A DNA stretch of 64,000 nt from Alkalibacterium sp. MB6 (lineage in GTDB: Bacteria > Bacillota > Bacilli > Lactobacillales > Carnobacteriaceae_A), in contig NZ_PREX01000010.1 in assembly GCF_009935905.1 (NCBI RefSeq), positions 17,864 through 81,863 on the forward strand, written 5' to 3'. The position numbers were made by a program, and so were the translations under genes. Positions 37,071 through 45,325 of the stretch are shown piece after piece (positions within the stretch are counted from its first letter, which is position 1; each line of letters opens with the position of its first letter). The notes under the pieces were generated by a model that did not search any database, was not told the origin of the DNA, and worked only from the letters and a program-made list of their open reading frames with translations.

Positions 37071-37223
37071 TTTGGATACAACTTGCTGGCTGATTACAAT
37101 TTTAACTTGCATCGAAAACGGTTTGGATACCACTTACTGATTGATTCTAAATTTAACTTGTATCAAAAACGATTTGGATACCACTTACTGATTGATTCTA
37201 ATTTTAACTTGTATCGAAAGCGC
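37071..37223. repeat. Three tandem 51-bp repeats
   Basis: TTTGGATAC starts units at 37071, 37122 and 37173. Units two and three differ at only a few positions (TACCACTTACTGATTGATTC, then TTTAACTTGTATC). Each junction forms a near-palindrome AACTTGTATC...GGATACAACTT-type. Three units, no unique spacers. It lies just downstream of the pgeF stop. Confidence 0.85.
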
Positions 37224-37233
37224 CTTTCTAAGG

Positions 37234-37992
37234 TCATTCATCGATTAAAGCTTTAAAGGGTTTGACTGCATCTGTCATCATCGTTAGGATGCCGTTCAAT
37301 CCATAAGTTGGTCCTTCTTGGCGAGCAGAATGCAGACGGTCATCAGTATAGGTTGAAACTCGTTCGATTTCGATATGATCCTCTAAAAGCCCGGCTTCAA
37401 GCAGAACTGACAAGTTCGCGTCCGTCATGCTCAATAAGAACTTTTCGCCTTTAGGTTCAAAGAAATAATTTCGATTATCGAATGAAGCAAATGCATCGTA
37501 AACGTCTTTTCCAACTTCGTAGTTAGCTTGGTCTATCGATGGCCCGACGTAAGCAAGAATGTCTTCTTTTTTACAGTGGAACTCTTCTACCATCCTATCG
37601 ACGGCTCGCTTTCCTATCTTTTCTACTGTTCCACGCCATCCCGAATGGACACTGGCTAGAACTTTTTGAACCGGATCAAACAAGACAATGGGCGTGCAAT
37701 CCGCATACTTTATTAAAAGGGCCACGTTTTTTTTGTCTGTTATCAGTCCATCTGTATCCTTGAACGTTTTTCCGTATGCAAAGTCTTCCCCATTCTTTCC
37801 GTCCACATAAGCAATATGAGCTGTATGACCTTGTTGACCTGAGTAGATGGCATCTGGAGACACATTCATTTCATTTAGCAATCGGTTAACATCTTCCGTG
37901 ACGTTATTTCCAACTGTTTGATAGCGAAAATTATAATCTGTACCTGCGACCCGATTGATTAGTCCATGTTTCAACAATAATTCTGAATGCAT
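37234..37992 (-). CDS. pgeF: Peptidoglycan editing factor / polyphenol oxidase family
   Basis: A 252-residue YfiH/PgeF (DUF152) protein. The metal and active site region TADCTPIVLFDP, with SVHSGWRGTVEKIG, GPSID and the C-terminal DDRLHSARQEGPTYGLN carry the conserved Cys and His residues. Members act on purine nucleosides or on aminosugar-cut peptidoglycan precursors. In Bacillales it is commonly beside sepF or ylm genes; here it neighbours the K+ channel, 14 bp upstream, probably in one transcript. Confidence 0.88.
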   Translation of the reverse strand: MHSELLLKHGLINRVAGTDYNFRYQTVGNNVTEDVNRLLNEMNVSPDAIYSGQQGHTAHIAYVDGKNGEDFAYGKTFKDTDGLITDKKNVALLIKYADCTPIVLFDPVQKVLASVHSGWRGTVEKIGKRAVDRMVEEFHCKKEDILAYVGPSIDQANYEVGKDVYDAFASFDNRNYFFEPKGEKFLLSMTDANLSVLLEAGLLEDHIEIERVSTYTDDRLHSARQEGPTYGLNGILTMMTDAVKPFKALIDE

Positions 37993-38006
37993 AATGATTT
38001 CCTTTC

Positions 38007-38738
38007 CTATTCCTCTTCTTCATTCTTCGATTTCTCCAACTCTTCAACGTAGCCGGCCGTTATGACACTAGTCGGTAATGCAATAATCATGACTCCGACT
38101 AAATTCGACAACATCGAAAAGATTTGCCCTAGTGTCGAAACTGGGTACAGATTTCCATAAGTCACCGTTGTCACTGAACTGGTTGACCAATACAATGCTT
38201 CCATGAAAGTGGAAAAGGTTTCTGGTTCCAAATTAAACACAAGCAGTGCCGCAACGACTATATAGGTTACTGTTAAGCCTAGTACCAAAACCAGGGAATC
38301 TTTTTGCTTTCTAACCGTTTGTTTTAATAATATTAAACTTTTGGAATACCGAAAGAGTCTGAAGGTCCGGAAGACTCGAAAAGACCTTACTAAACGAAGC
38401 AGTCGGAATAATCTTAACGACTGATTTAATATCGTCAAAGAAGGCAAGATTGCTAAGAGGTCAATGATCGCATAAGGCGTAAACGGATACGTTAGAAAAG
38501 CTAAAGCAGGTTCCTTCTTTGGAAATTTTAGGTCAGCCGTGAGAAACCGTAACAGGTAATCCAAAGTAAAGAAAACGACCGCTACCAGTTCAATCGTCAA
38601 TAAGGTATCCGTCTGTTCGATAACCACTAGTGGGATAATACTAATTAAGGTGAGCACAATATTTAAAACATTATAAACCTTGCTCTTCCAACTTTGGGAG
38701 TCCTGTACATCCAAAATGGAATATAGTGTCTTTCTCAT
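38007..38738 (-). CDS. Voltage-gated type potassium channel
   Basis: A 243-residue six-helix channel. The S4-like segment is LRLFRLLRLVRSFRVFRTFR, with Arg every third residue as in voltage sensors. The pore helix and filter are WSTSSVTTVTYGNLYP: TVTYGN replaces the canonical TVGYGD. Start at 38738 with AAAGGA eight bases upstream. It should conduct K+ or, given the altered filter, possibly with lower selectivity. It runs into pgeF with a 14-bp gap. Confidence 0.82.
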   Translation of the reverse strand: MRKTLYSILDVQDSQSWKSKVYNVLNIVLTLISIIPLVVIEQTDTLLTIELVAVVFFTLDYLLRFLTADLKFPKKEPALAFLTYPFTPYAIIDLLAILPSLTILNQSLRLFRLLRLVRSFRVFRTFRLFRYSKSLILLKQTVRKQKDSLVLVLGLTVTYIVVAALLVFNLEPETFSTFMEALYWSTSSVTTVTYGNLYPVSTLGQIFSMLSNLVGVMIIALPTSVITAGYVEELEKSKNEEEE

Positions 38739-38803
38739 ATTTTGGTCCTTTCTGAGAATCATTCATTGAACCTATTATATCATAGTCCATTCTGGCTTCA
38801 TGA

Positions 38804-38830
38804 TAAAAAAAGACCCCTTAATCGGAGTCC
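38804..38830 (-). terminator. Weak terminator overlapping the esterase stop
   Basis: GACTCCG-type arms pair with GGGGTC, then seven T residues on the minus strand. The hairpin overlaps the stop codon of the esterase gene. Confidence 0.45.
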
Positions 38831-39690
38831 CCCTCTTGCGCGATAAATCCCTTAAACCACTCGCTCTGCTCTCTATTGCAAACACGGGCTTCTTCTAAAT
38901 TCATGTTGCAATGAAAAATATGGGTCATGTGAGTGTCCCCTTTTTCGCCGTATACTTTATATGTTGCTTCTACCTTATGATCCAATAGTGCCTCATACAT
39001 GGGAAGGGCGTCTTCTCTTAAAAAATCATACTCTGCTGTCATGACAAAGGTTGGAGGGAATGCTGACGTTATATTATCCTTAATAGCTAGATGATCTTCC
39101 CACTTTTCCCAGTCTTTACCTAAATAATCTTTCAATAGGACCAAAAGATTTGCATCTGTCTCTTTAAATTCTTCCCTAATGGGTGCCTTCATTTTTTTTG
39201 ATAAATCATACATCCCGCAATTCAGTGCTAGCGCTCGAATGGCTATGTCTTCAGGCACATCAAAATCAAACAATTTGGCGTAGTCGTCGTTAGAGTATAT
39301 AGCCGCATACTGGCTAGCCATCTGTGCTCCAGCAGAATCACCGACCAAAAAGACATGATTCAAGTCGATGTGGTAAGTCTGTGCATTTAATGTTAACCAC
39401 TCCATCACTTGATTCAGTTCATTTAACTGTGTAGGAAATTGTTTATTAGGAGCCAGATGGTAGCTCTCTTTCATTCCATAAACAAAGCCCCCGCCATGGA
39501 AATTGACAATGACAGGTAACGGTTCAATCGTCCCTTTTGGGTAATAAACATCTAATCGGTTGAATTTAGATTTCCCAACATATTGAATACCATAGTGAGC
39601 ATGAATGGTTTCATCTACCTTCAAATCTTTGTCTCGCTGTTTATCGTTTAATGTGGCTAGCGCTTTGAACGCTTTACTTTGTAGTGACAT
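38818..39690 (-). CDS. Alpha/beta hydrolase (HSL-type esterase)
   Basis: A 290-residue hydrolase. The oxyanion motif is NFHGGGFVYG, the nucleophile Ser is in GDSAGAQMASQ, and the His near DTHMTHIFHCN closes the triad. These features place it in the hormone-sensitive lipase branch, acting on short acyl esters. No signal peptide is seen. It lies between the K+ channel and the CBS gene, all minus strand, without evident functional link. Confidence 0.85.
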   Translation of the reverse strand: MSLQSKAFKALATLNDKQRDKDLKVDETIHAHYGIQYVGKSKFNRLDVYYPKGTIEPLPVIVNFHGGGFVYGMKESYHLAPNKQFPTQLNELNQVMEWLTLNAQTYHIDLNHVFLVGDSAGAQMASQYAAIYSNDDYAKLFDFDVPEDIAIRALALNCGMYDLSKKMKAPIREEFKETDANLLVLLKDYLGKDWEKWEDHLAIKDNITSAFPPTFVMTAEYDFLREDALPMYEALLDHKVEATYKVYGEKGDTHMTHIFHCNMNLEEARVCNREQSEWFKGFIAQEGDSD

Positions 39691-39747
39691 CTGATCCCTC
39701 CAATTGTATTAAGTATGCAACTGATACGTCGAATGACTACTTATCAC

Positions 39748-40464
39748 TCACTTATTCTCTACGATAACCGGTATATCCCAAGGAGTGACAATGCCGACTA
39801 AGTCTTCTTTGCTTTTGACAGTAGCATTCTTTCCGATGAGTAAGACATAGGCTGTACGTCCTTCTTTAATGCGTTTCGTAAAAATTTCTTCAATCTCAAA
39901 GATAGAAGTCTCTTGATTAATGACTTCATAAAAGTCAAGGTCATCTTCAACAGCTAATACGTCTTTTAAAGTTGTTTGTTGAATCGATGTGATGTCTTTA
40001 TCCATTGATTCAGCTAAATAGTTCGTAATTCCTATAGATGATATGATACCTACTAATTTATTTCCATTAAAAACCGGGAATTGTGTATAATGCTTTTTTC
40101 GTATAACAGATAAGACGTCCTTCAATGTATCGGTTTCTTGGAAGGTTCTGACTTTTTTCAAAAAGAGGTCTTTTACTTTTTTATTGTGTTTTATTTTTTG
40201 AGTGATGGCTTTCATTTCTTCAATTAAAGCATCACTTGGTAAGGCGACCGCTTCATCGTTCATTGTATGATGAGTCAGTAAATTTCTCAGCTCACGGTAA
40301 AAATCAATTTTGTCATAATATGTTTCTATCACTTTGTCTTTTTGTTTAGCAGCCGTACCCATGAGTTCACCAAAATGAGTATCTGGCTCTTTGTTTACTT
40401 TTTTAGCAATGACGTCATGCAGCTCATTAAAGGCATGTAAAAATTCTTGAAAGTTGTTATCCAT
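39748..40464 (-). CDS. HEPN-like domain fused to a CBS pair
   Basis: A 238-residue protein. The N-terminal helical region (about 1-105) contains FYRELRNLLTHH, in which R60-N61-x3-H65 fits the RNxxxH signature of HEPN RNases; the C-terminal half (about 108-236) is two CBS motifs (TQFPVFNGNKLVGIIS and VGIVTPWDIPVIVE). CBS pairs bind adenine nucleotides, sometimes c-di-AMP. So this could be a ligand-gated RNase or a related regulator. The call rests on the motif and helical content only; HEPN-like domains that lack RNase activity exist. It is monocistronic, with a long repeat-bearing gap upstream. Confidence 0.6.
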   Translation of the reverse strand: MDNNFQEFLHAFNELHDVIAKKVNKEPDTHFGELMGTAAKQKDKVIETYYDKIDFYRELRNLLTHHTMNDEAVALPSDALIEEMKAITQKIKHNKKVKDLFLKKVRTFQETDTLKDVLSVIRKKHYTQFPVFNGNKLVGIISSIGITNYLAESMDKDITSIQQTTLKDVLAVEDDLDFYEVINQETSIFEIEEIFTKRIKEGRTAYVLLIGKNATVKSKEDLVGIVTPWDIPVIVENK

Positions 40465-40592
40465 TAGTAATCGGTCTCCTTAGTGATTGTCATTTGAGTT
40501 TACATTTTTCATCAATCCTTATTACTTTTCATTATAACAATAATTTTTTCTAGTAAAACAAATCAGCTTTTATTTTAATTTTCACAATTGTG

Positions 40593-40715
40593 GACTTCGT
40601 TCAATGAGGTCTCTATTTGACGATCTTAAGGTTGTTTTCCTGAGGACTTCGTCGAATGCGTTCCTGATTATAAGAAGTCGTCATCTATTTCCACCTGACT
40701 TCGTCCAATTAAGTC
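40593..40715. repeat. Degenerate 52-bp tandem repeats
   Basis: GACTTCGT starts units at 40593, 40645 and 40697, exactly 52 bases apart, each followed by a C/G-A-A-T-G/T box and the third unit truncated by the terminator. Only the 5' part of each unit is well conserved. It lies downstream of bcd and upstream of the HEPN/CBS gene. Confidence 0.65.
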
Positions 40716-40720
40716 TAGTG

Positions 40721-40757
40721 AAAAGCCATTCCCGGATGAATTAGGAATGGCTTTTTC
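40721..40757 (-). terminator. Terminator of the branched-chain operon
   Basis: AAAAGCCATTCC pairs with GGAATGGCTTTT, followed by a T-rich tract. It lies seven bases past the bcd stop on the minus strand. Confidence 0.85.
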
Positions 40758-40763
40758 GGCTTT

Positions 40764-41867
40764 TTATCGATTAATGATTGATTTCGCATGATTAACGAAA
40801 ACTTTCTTCGTCTTTCTAACTGCTTCAATGCGTTCTTCTGCTAATTTATCAGCTGCTTGGTAGGTTGGAATATTATCTCGCTCAGCGATGTCGAACACTT
40901 TTTCAATCTGGTTATAAATATTTTCTACCGATTTCTTAGCACGCTCTGCATTGTATCCACCATTAAATTCGTCTGCAACTTGAATCACTCCACCCGAGTT
41001 AATAATGTAATCTGGTGCATAAACAAGTCCCATTTCTTCTAATTGGTCACCGTGACGAGCTTCTTCTAACTGGTTATTTGCTGCTCCCGCAATCACTTTT
41101 ATACCCGCTGCTTCCATTTGACGAAGGCTCTCATCATGAATGGTAGCGCCTAGTGCACATGGTGCATAGATATCAGCTTTTACTGAAAACAAATCGTTTG
41201 AATCAACGATGTCACAGCCCAGTTCCCTTGCACGTTCTCTTGGTCCATTAAATAAGTCGGCCGCAATAACAACGGCTCCTTCGGCGAGAGCTTTTTCAGC
41301 TAGAATGTAACCCACTTTACCGACACCTTCTATCAGAATCGTCCGACCTTCTAAAGAGGCTGTTCCAAAGGCTTTTTTCGCTGCAGCCTTCATTCCCATA
41401 TAAACACCGTGAGCAGTTGATGGGGACGGATTACCAGAGGTTCCTGGTTTTAAGCTAGTCCCAGCAACATAATTGGTTTCTTGATACACATAATCCATTT
41501 GAACTTCACCTGTTCCAACGTCGGCAGCTGTAATGTATCGCCCGTTTAACCCTTCTACAAAACGCCCAAATGCTCTGAACAAGGCTTCTTCATTTACACG
41601 GTTATTCGGATCTTTTAAAATAACTGTTTTTGCTCCACCTATAGGCAGACCACTGGCCGCATTTTTATAAGTCATTCCTCGTGCCAGCCTCATCGCATCT
41701 TTTACTGCATCTTCTTCTTTTTCATATGTCCAGTAACGCGTGCCACCAAGGCCTGGGCCTAGTGTTGTATCATGGATACACGTGATCGCTCTCAAACCTG
41801 TTTCTTTGTCATTCATAAAAACGATTTGCTCATAATCGTATTCGCCTAGGGCTTTGAATAGCTCCAT
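40764..41867 (-). CDS. bcd: Leucine/valine dehydrogenase
   Basis: A 367-residue Glu/Leu/Phe/Val dehydrogenase: NAD+-dependent oxidative deamination of branched-chain amino acids to 2-oxoacids. GLGGTRYW, the catalytic Lys in [24 protein letters not shown] and the NAD-binding [13 protein letters not shown] are intact. It is the last gene of the ptb-bkd operon, 47 bp after bkdB, where B. subtilis places it near the start. It supplies substrate for the dehydrogenase complex encoded just upstream. Confidence 0.92.
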   Translation of the reverse strand: MELFKALGEYDYEQIVFMNDKETGLRAITCIHDTTLGPGLGGTRYWTYEKEEDAVKDAMRLARGMTYKNAASGLPIGGAKTVILKDPNNRVNEEALFRAFGRFVEGLNGRYITAADVGTGEVQMDYVYQETNYVAGTSLKPGTSGNPSPSTAHGVYMGMKAAAKKAFGTASLEGRTILIEGVGKVGYILAEKALAEGAVVIAADLFNGPRERARELGCDIVDSNDLFSVKADIYAPCALGATIHDESLRQMEAAGIKVIAGAANNQLEEARHGDQLEEMGLVYAPDYIINSGGVIQVADEFNGGYNAERAKKSVENIYNQIEKVFDIAERDNIPTYQAADKLAEERIEAVRKTKKVFVNHAKSIINR

Positions 41868-41913
41868 TCAGTAACTTCCTTTCTTGTTTGAAGTAATTTA
41901 AGTGAACGCTGAA

Positions 41914-43287
41914 TTAATATAATGCCGATTCGTCCACAAAACGTGCTAAATTCTCTTTAACCTCTTTCAAAAAGCGTCCAGCCTGCAAGCCGTCAATGAT
42001 GCGGTGGTCAATAGACAAACATAAGTTAACCATATCAGCCACTTTAAACCCGCCGTCTTCAGTCGGAACAAAGCGTTTGTTAATACTTTCTACTTGTAAA
42101 ATAGCCGCCTGCGGGTGATTAATAATACCCATTGATTGGATGGAGCCAAAGCTTCCCGTATTATTTACCGTAATGGTCCCGCCTTTGATGTGCTTGCTTT
42201 CTAATTTGCCGCTTCTAGCTAGCTGAGCCAGGTGGTTAATTTCTTTACTCAATCCACTAATGGAATAATTATCTGCTCCGTGAATAACCGGAACAAATAA
42301 ATGGTCATCGGTTGCGACCGCAATAGAAACATTAATGTCTTTGTGGTACACAATGTTGCCGTTATCCCAAGACGTATTCATGATTGGGTGTTTTTTAATC
42401 GCTTGAACCACTGCTTTGACAAAGAATGGGAAGTAAGACAAGCTGACGCCTTCTTTTGCTTTAAAGCCGTCTTTCAATTCATTTCTTAACTTCACTATAG
42501 TCGAGACATCTGCTTCAACAGTTAGCCAAGCATGTGGGATTTCTGTCGTGCTTTGGACCATCTTTTTAGCAATGGCCCGTCTAATGCCGTCTGCTGCTAC
42601 CACTTCTGTTTCACCCATAGTGGAGGCTGGTGACGGTTTGGAAGCGTCTTTACTGATTGGTTCTGGAGTTGGTTCAGTTTGCACTGGAGAAGGCGTGGCT
42701 TCGGCTTTTTGTGCACTGATGTCAACGTTTTGCACATCTTTTCTCGTGATGCGTCCGTGTTTGCCAGTGCCTTTGACCTGATTCAAGTCGATGCCTCTTT
42801 CTTGAGCAATGCGAACGACTGCTGGTGAATACCGTGCTTTTTGACTGTCGTCCGTTAATGAACGTTCAGTTGTTGGGGTGTTACCTGGACTAGTATCCAG
42901 CTCTACCGTGCCTTTTTCAGCTTCTTTGTCGATTTCTTCATTGATGTGCTGCATAAATTCTTCTGTTCGTTCGCCTTCATTTGTATTCACTTGATTGGAG
43001 GCCTCTTCAGTCACTTCTTGATTACCGACTGTTGCTTCTTCGGTCCCATCGGTTTCAATGGTCATCATAGGGGTTCCTATGTCGACATCCGTATCAACAT
43101 CGATTAAAATGTCTTTAACCGTTCCTGAAAAATTAGAAGGGATTTCGGTCGTCACTTTGTCCGACACAGCTTCCGCTATAGGGTCGTATTTATTGACATA
43201 ATCGCCTTCTTTAACTAGCCATACCGCAATGGATGCTTCGGTTACACTTTCGCCTAAATGGGGCATGGATATCGTTTCAATGGCCAT
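41914..43287 (-). CDS. bkdB: Branched-chain 2-oxoacid dehydrogenase E2 subunit
   Basis: A 457-residue dihydrolipoyl acyltransferase. A lipoyl domain (about 1-80) has the lipoylated Lys in EAVSDKVTTEIPS. A flexible acidic linker follows, then the peripheral-subunit binding domain (SPAVVRIAQERGIDLNQVKG, about 152-190), a second Pro-rich linker, and the catalytic core ending in SIDHRIIDGLQ (HRxxDG). It forms the core of the complex with BkdAA, BkdAB and LpdV. The start has AGGAGG upstream. It is 15 bp downstream of bkdAB. Confidence 0.94.
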   Translation of the reverse strand: MAIETISMPHLGESVTEASIAVWLVKEGDYVNKYDPIAEAVSDKVTTEIPSNFSGTVKDILIDVDTDVDIGTPMMTIETDGTEEATVGNQEVTEEASNQVNTNEGERTEEFMQHINEEIDKEAEKGTVELDTSPGNTPTTERSLTDDSQKARYSPAVVRIAQERGIDLNQVKGTGKHGRITRKDVQNVDISAQKAEATPSPVQTEPTPEPISKDASKPSPASTMGETEVVAADGIRRAIAKKMVQSTTEIPHAWLTVEADVSTIVKLRNELKDGFKAKEGVSLSYFPFFVKAVVQAIKKHPIMNTSWDNGNIVYHKDINVSIAVATDDHLFVPVIHGADNYSISGLSKEINHLAQLARSGKLESKHIKGGTITVNNTGSFGSIQSMGIINHPQAAILQVESINKRFVPTEDGGFKVADMVNLCLSIDHRIIDGLQAGRFLKEVKENLARFVDESALY

Positions 43288-43302
43288 TCAATCGCCCTCC
43301 TT

Positions 43303-44289
43303 TTAAAATTCCGCCAATTCACGCATAGCGTTCAACACTTTTTCTTCATCGACTAAAAATTCTCTTTCCAAAGATATGGCATAAGGCATACTTGGCGAAT
43401 CGGGACCTGCCAAGCGTTTGATTGGTGAGTCTAAATAGAACAATGCTTCTTCTGCAATAATTGCTGCAATTTCACTCATAATGCTGCCTTCTTTGTTGTC
43501 TTCTGTAACTAGTAAGACTTTACCCGTTTTCTTAGCCGCTTCAACCAAGGTTTCTTTATCTAATGGGTACAAAGACCTCACGTCCACTACCTCGGCTTCA
43601 ATGCCTTCTTTGCTTAATTGTTCAGCGGCTTTCAATGCGTGGTTTAAAACCATTCCGTAGCCAATGACTGTGATATCGTCTCCTTGGCGAACGACATTGG
43701 CCTTATCTAAAGGCACCACGTAATCCTCTTCTGGGACATCGGCTTTGAGTAAACGGTAGAGGCGTTTGTGTTCGTAAAATAAGACAGGATCGTCCGAACG
43801 AATTGCCGCTTTAATTAACCCTTTGGCATCATAAGGCGAAGAAGGCGTCACAATACGCAGACCAGGTTGTCCAAACAATATTTTTTCTGTGGATTGAGAG
43901 TGGTATAAGCCTCCTCTTACACCGCCACCGTAAGGCGTTCGGTAAACGATAGGTGCTGTCCAATCACCTTTTGTCCGGTAACGCATGCGCGAGGCTTCTG
44001 AAATGAGTTGGTTCACAGCAGGTAAAATGTAGTCGGCAAACTGAAATTCGCCTATGGCTCTGTACCCAACCACACCTAAACCAACAGCTAAGCCACCGAT
44101 TTGACCTTCAGTTAGCGGAGTATTAAAGCAGCGGTCGTCCCCAAATTTTTCAGCTAATCCTTTTGTTACTCCGAATACGCCGCCTTTCACTCCTCCCACG
44201 TCTTCTCCAAATATCACGACTTTTTCGTCGCGGGTCATTTCTTCTTCGATGCCTTTATTAATGGCTTCTAAATATGTCATCATCGTCAT
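43303..44289 (-). CDS. bkdAB: Branched-chain 2-oxoacid dehydrogenase E1 beta
   Basis: A 328-residue TPP-dependent E1 beta. TYLEAINKGIEEEM, VVIFGEDVGGVKGGVF, CFNTPLTEGQIGGLAVGLG and the C-terminal IKRLAGPDSPSMPYAISLE are family hallmarks. It pairs with E1 alpha to decarboxylate 2-oxoisovalerate and relatives. It begins with ATG followed by further in-frame ATG codons, so the exact start may shift by a few residues. It is 13 bp after the bkdAA stop region. Confidence 0.94.
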   Translation of the reverse strand: MTMMTYLEAINKGIEEEMTRDEKVVIFGEDVGGVKGGVFGVTKGLAEKFGDDRCFNTPLTEGQIGGLAVGLGVVGYRAIGEFQFADYILPAVNQLISEASRMRYRTKGDWTAPIVYRTPYGGGVRGGLYHSQSTEKILFGQPGLRIVTPSSPYDAKGLIKAAIRSDDPVLFYEHKRLYRLLKADVPEEDYVVPLDKANVVRQGDDITVIGYGMVLNHALKAAEQLSKEGIEAEVVDVRSLYPLDKETLVEAAKKTGKVLLVTEDNKEGSIMSEIAAIIAEEALFYLDSPIKRLAGPDSPSMPYAISLEREFLVDEEKVLNAMRELAEF

Positions 44290-44315
44290 TTAAGTCATTC
44301 ATCCTTCCCTGTGCC

Positions 44316-45311
44316 TTAGTCTGCATACACTTGATCTGAAATGGTATCAGCTGTTGGATCAGGCATCGCTTCTGCTTCATCGGTTGCTTTGTTGATTTCT
44401 GCTTTCAGTTCCTTGTCGATGGCAGTCATCTCATCTCTAGTTAAATACCCTTCTTCAATGAGTTGTTTTTCAAATAGCAACAAACCATCTTTTTGCTTCA
44501 TGTCTTCTAATTCTTCTTTAGACCGGTAAATGGTATGGTCGTCATCGGCTGAGTGAGAGGTCAGACGTGACACCATCAGTTCGACTAATGCTGGACCTTT
44601 TCCATTCCTTGCATCGTCTACCACTTTTTTAAAGGTTAAATAAGTTTCAGTAAAGTCATTTCCGTCTACTCGGTGACCTGGGAAACCATAGGCTGGACCA
44701 CGTTCTGCCATTGTTTCATTAGCGTATTGCTCTTTAATACCAACTGATATGGCATACCCGTTATTTTCAACGACAAAAATGAGAGGAAGTTTTTTCACTC
44801 CAGCAAAGTTCATGGCTTCTTGCACTTCACCTTGGTTGGCTGATCCTTCGCCTGTCGTCGTCAAGGTCACATAATCTTTTTTGCCCAGTTGAGCACCATA
44901 AGCCACTCCTGTTGCCAAAGGAAACTGCGTGCTGACCGTTGAGGAGTGCGAGACGATATTGTGTTCTTTCGATCCATAATGGTTCGGCATTTGGCGGCCA
45001 TGAGAAGAGGGGTCATCTTCTTTTGCCAAAGAACCCATTAAGATGTCCTTAGACGTCATTCCCCACACCAAACACGCGGTCATGTCCCGGTAATAAGGGA
45101 GAAAATAATCTTTTTCAGGTTCAAATGCCAGTGCCTTAGCCACTTGACCTACCTCATGTCCTTGTCCAGAAATATTAAAGGACGTTTTTCCAATACGCGT
45201 CAATTGCCATAGTCGTTCATCTAGTCGACGTCCTCTTAAGACATGTTTATACGCTTCAATAATCTGTTCCTTATTTAAACCCGATTCCTTAAGTTGTTTC
45301 ACTCTGCTCAC
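44316..45311 (-). CDS. bkdAA: Branched-chain 2-oxoacid dehydrogenase E1 alpha
   Basis: A 331-residue E1 alpha. The TPP-binding motif is present as TTTGEGSANQGEVQEAMNFA (GDG-type, here GEG, ending NFA), ENNGYAISV follows, and the phosphorylation-loop-like TSHSADDDHTIYR is near the C-terminus. The reading begins at GTG at 45311; a second GTG nine bases later is also possible, and the ribosome-binding site is weak. It is 15 bp downstream of lpdV in the operon. Confidence 0.92.
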   Translation of the reverse strand: MSRVKQLKESGLNKEQIIEAYKHVLRGRRLDERLWQLTRIGKTSFNISGQGHEVGQVAKALAFEPEKDYFLPYYRDMTACLVWGMTSKDILMGSLAKEDDPSSHGRQMPNHYGSKEHNIVSHSSTVSTQFPLATGVAYGAQLGKKDYVTLTTTGEGSANQGEVQEAMNFAGVKKLPLIFVVENNGYAISVGIKEQYANETMAERGPAYGFPGHRVDGNDFTETYLTFKKVVDDARNGKGPALVELMVSRLTSHSADDDHTIYRSKEELEDMKQKDGLLLFEKQLIEEGYLTRDEMTAIDKELKAEINKATDEAEAMPDPTADTISDQVYAD

Positions 45312-45325
45312 TCACTTTCTCGTCT

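Noticed and set aside
37071..37223. A CRISPR array
   Set aside because: The whole 51-bp unit is repeated, with no constant repeat and unique spacers, and no cas genes nearby.
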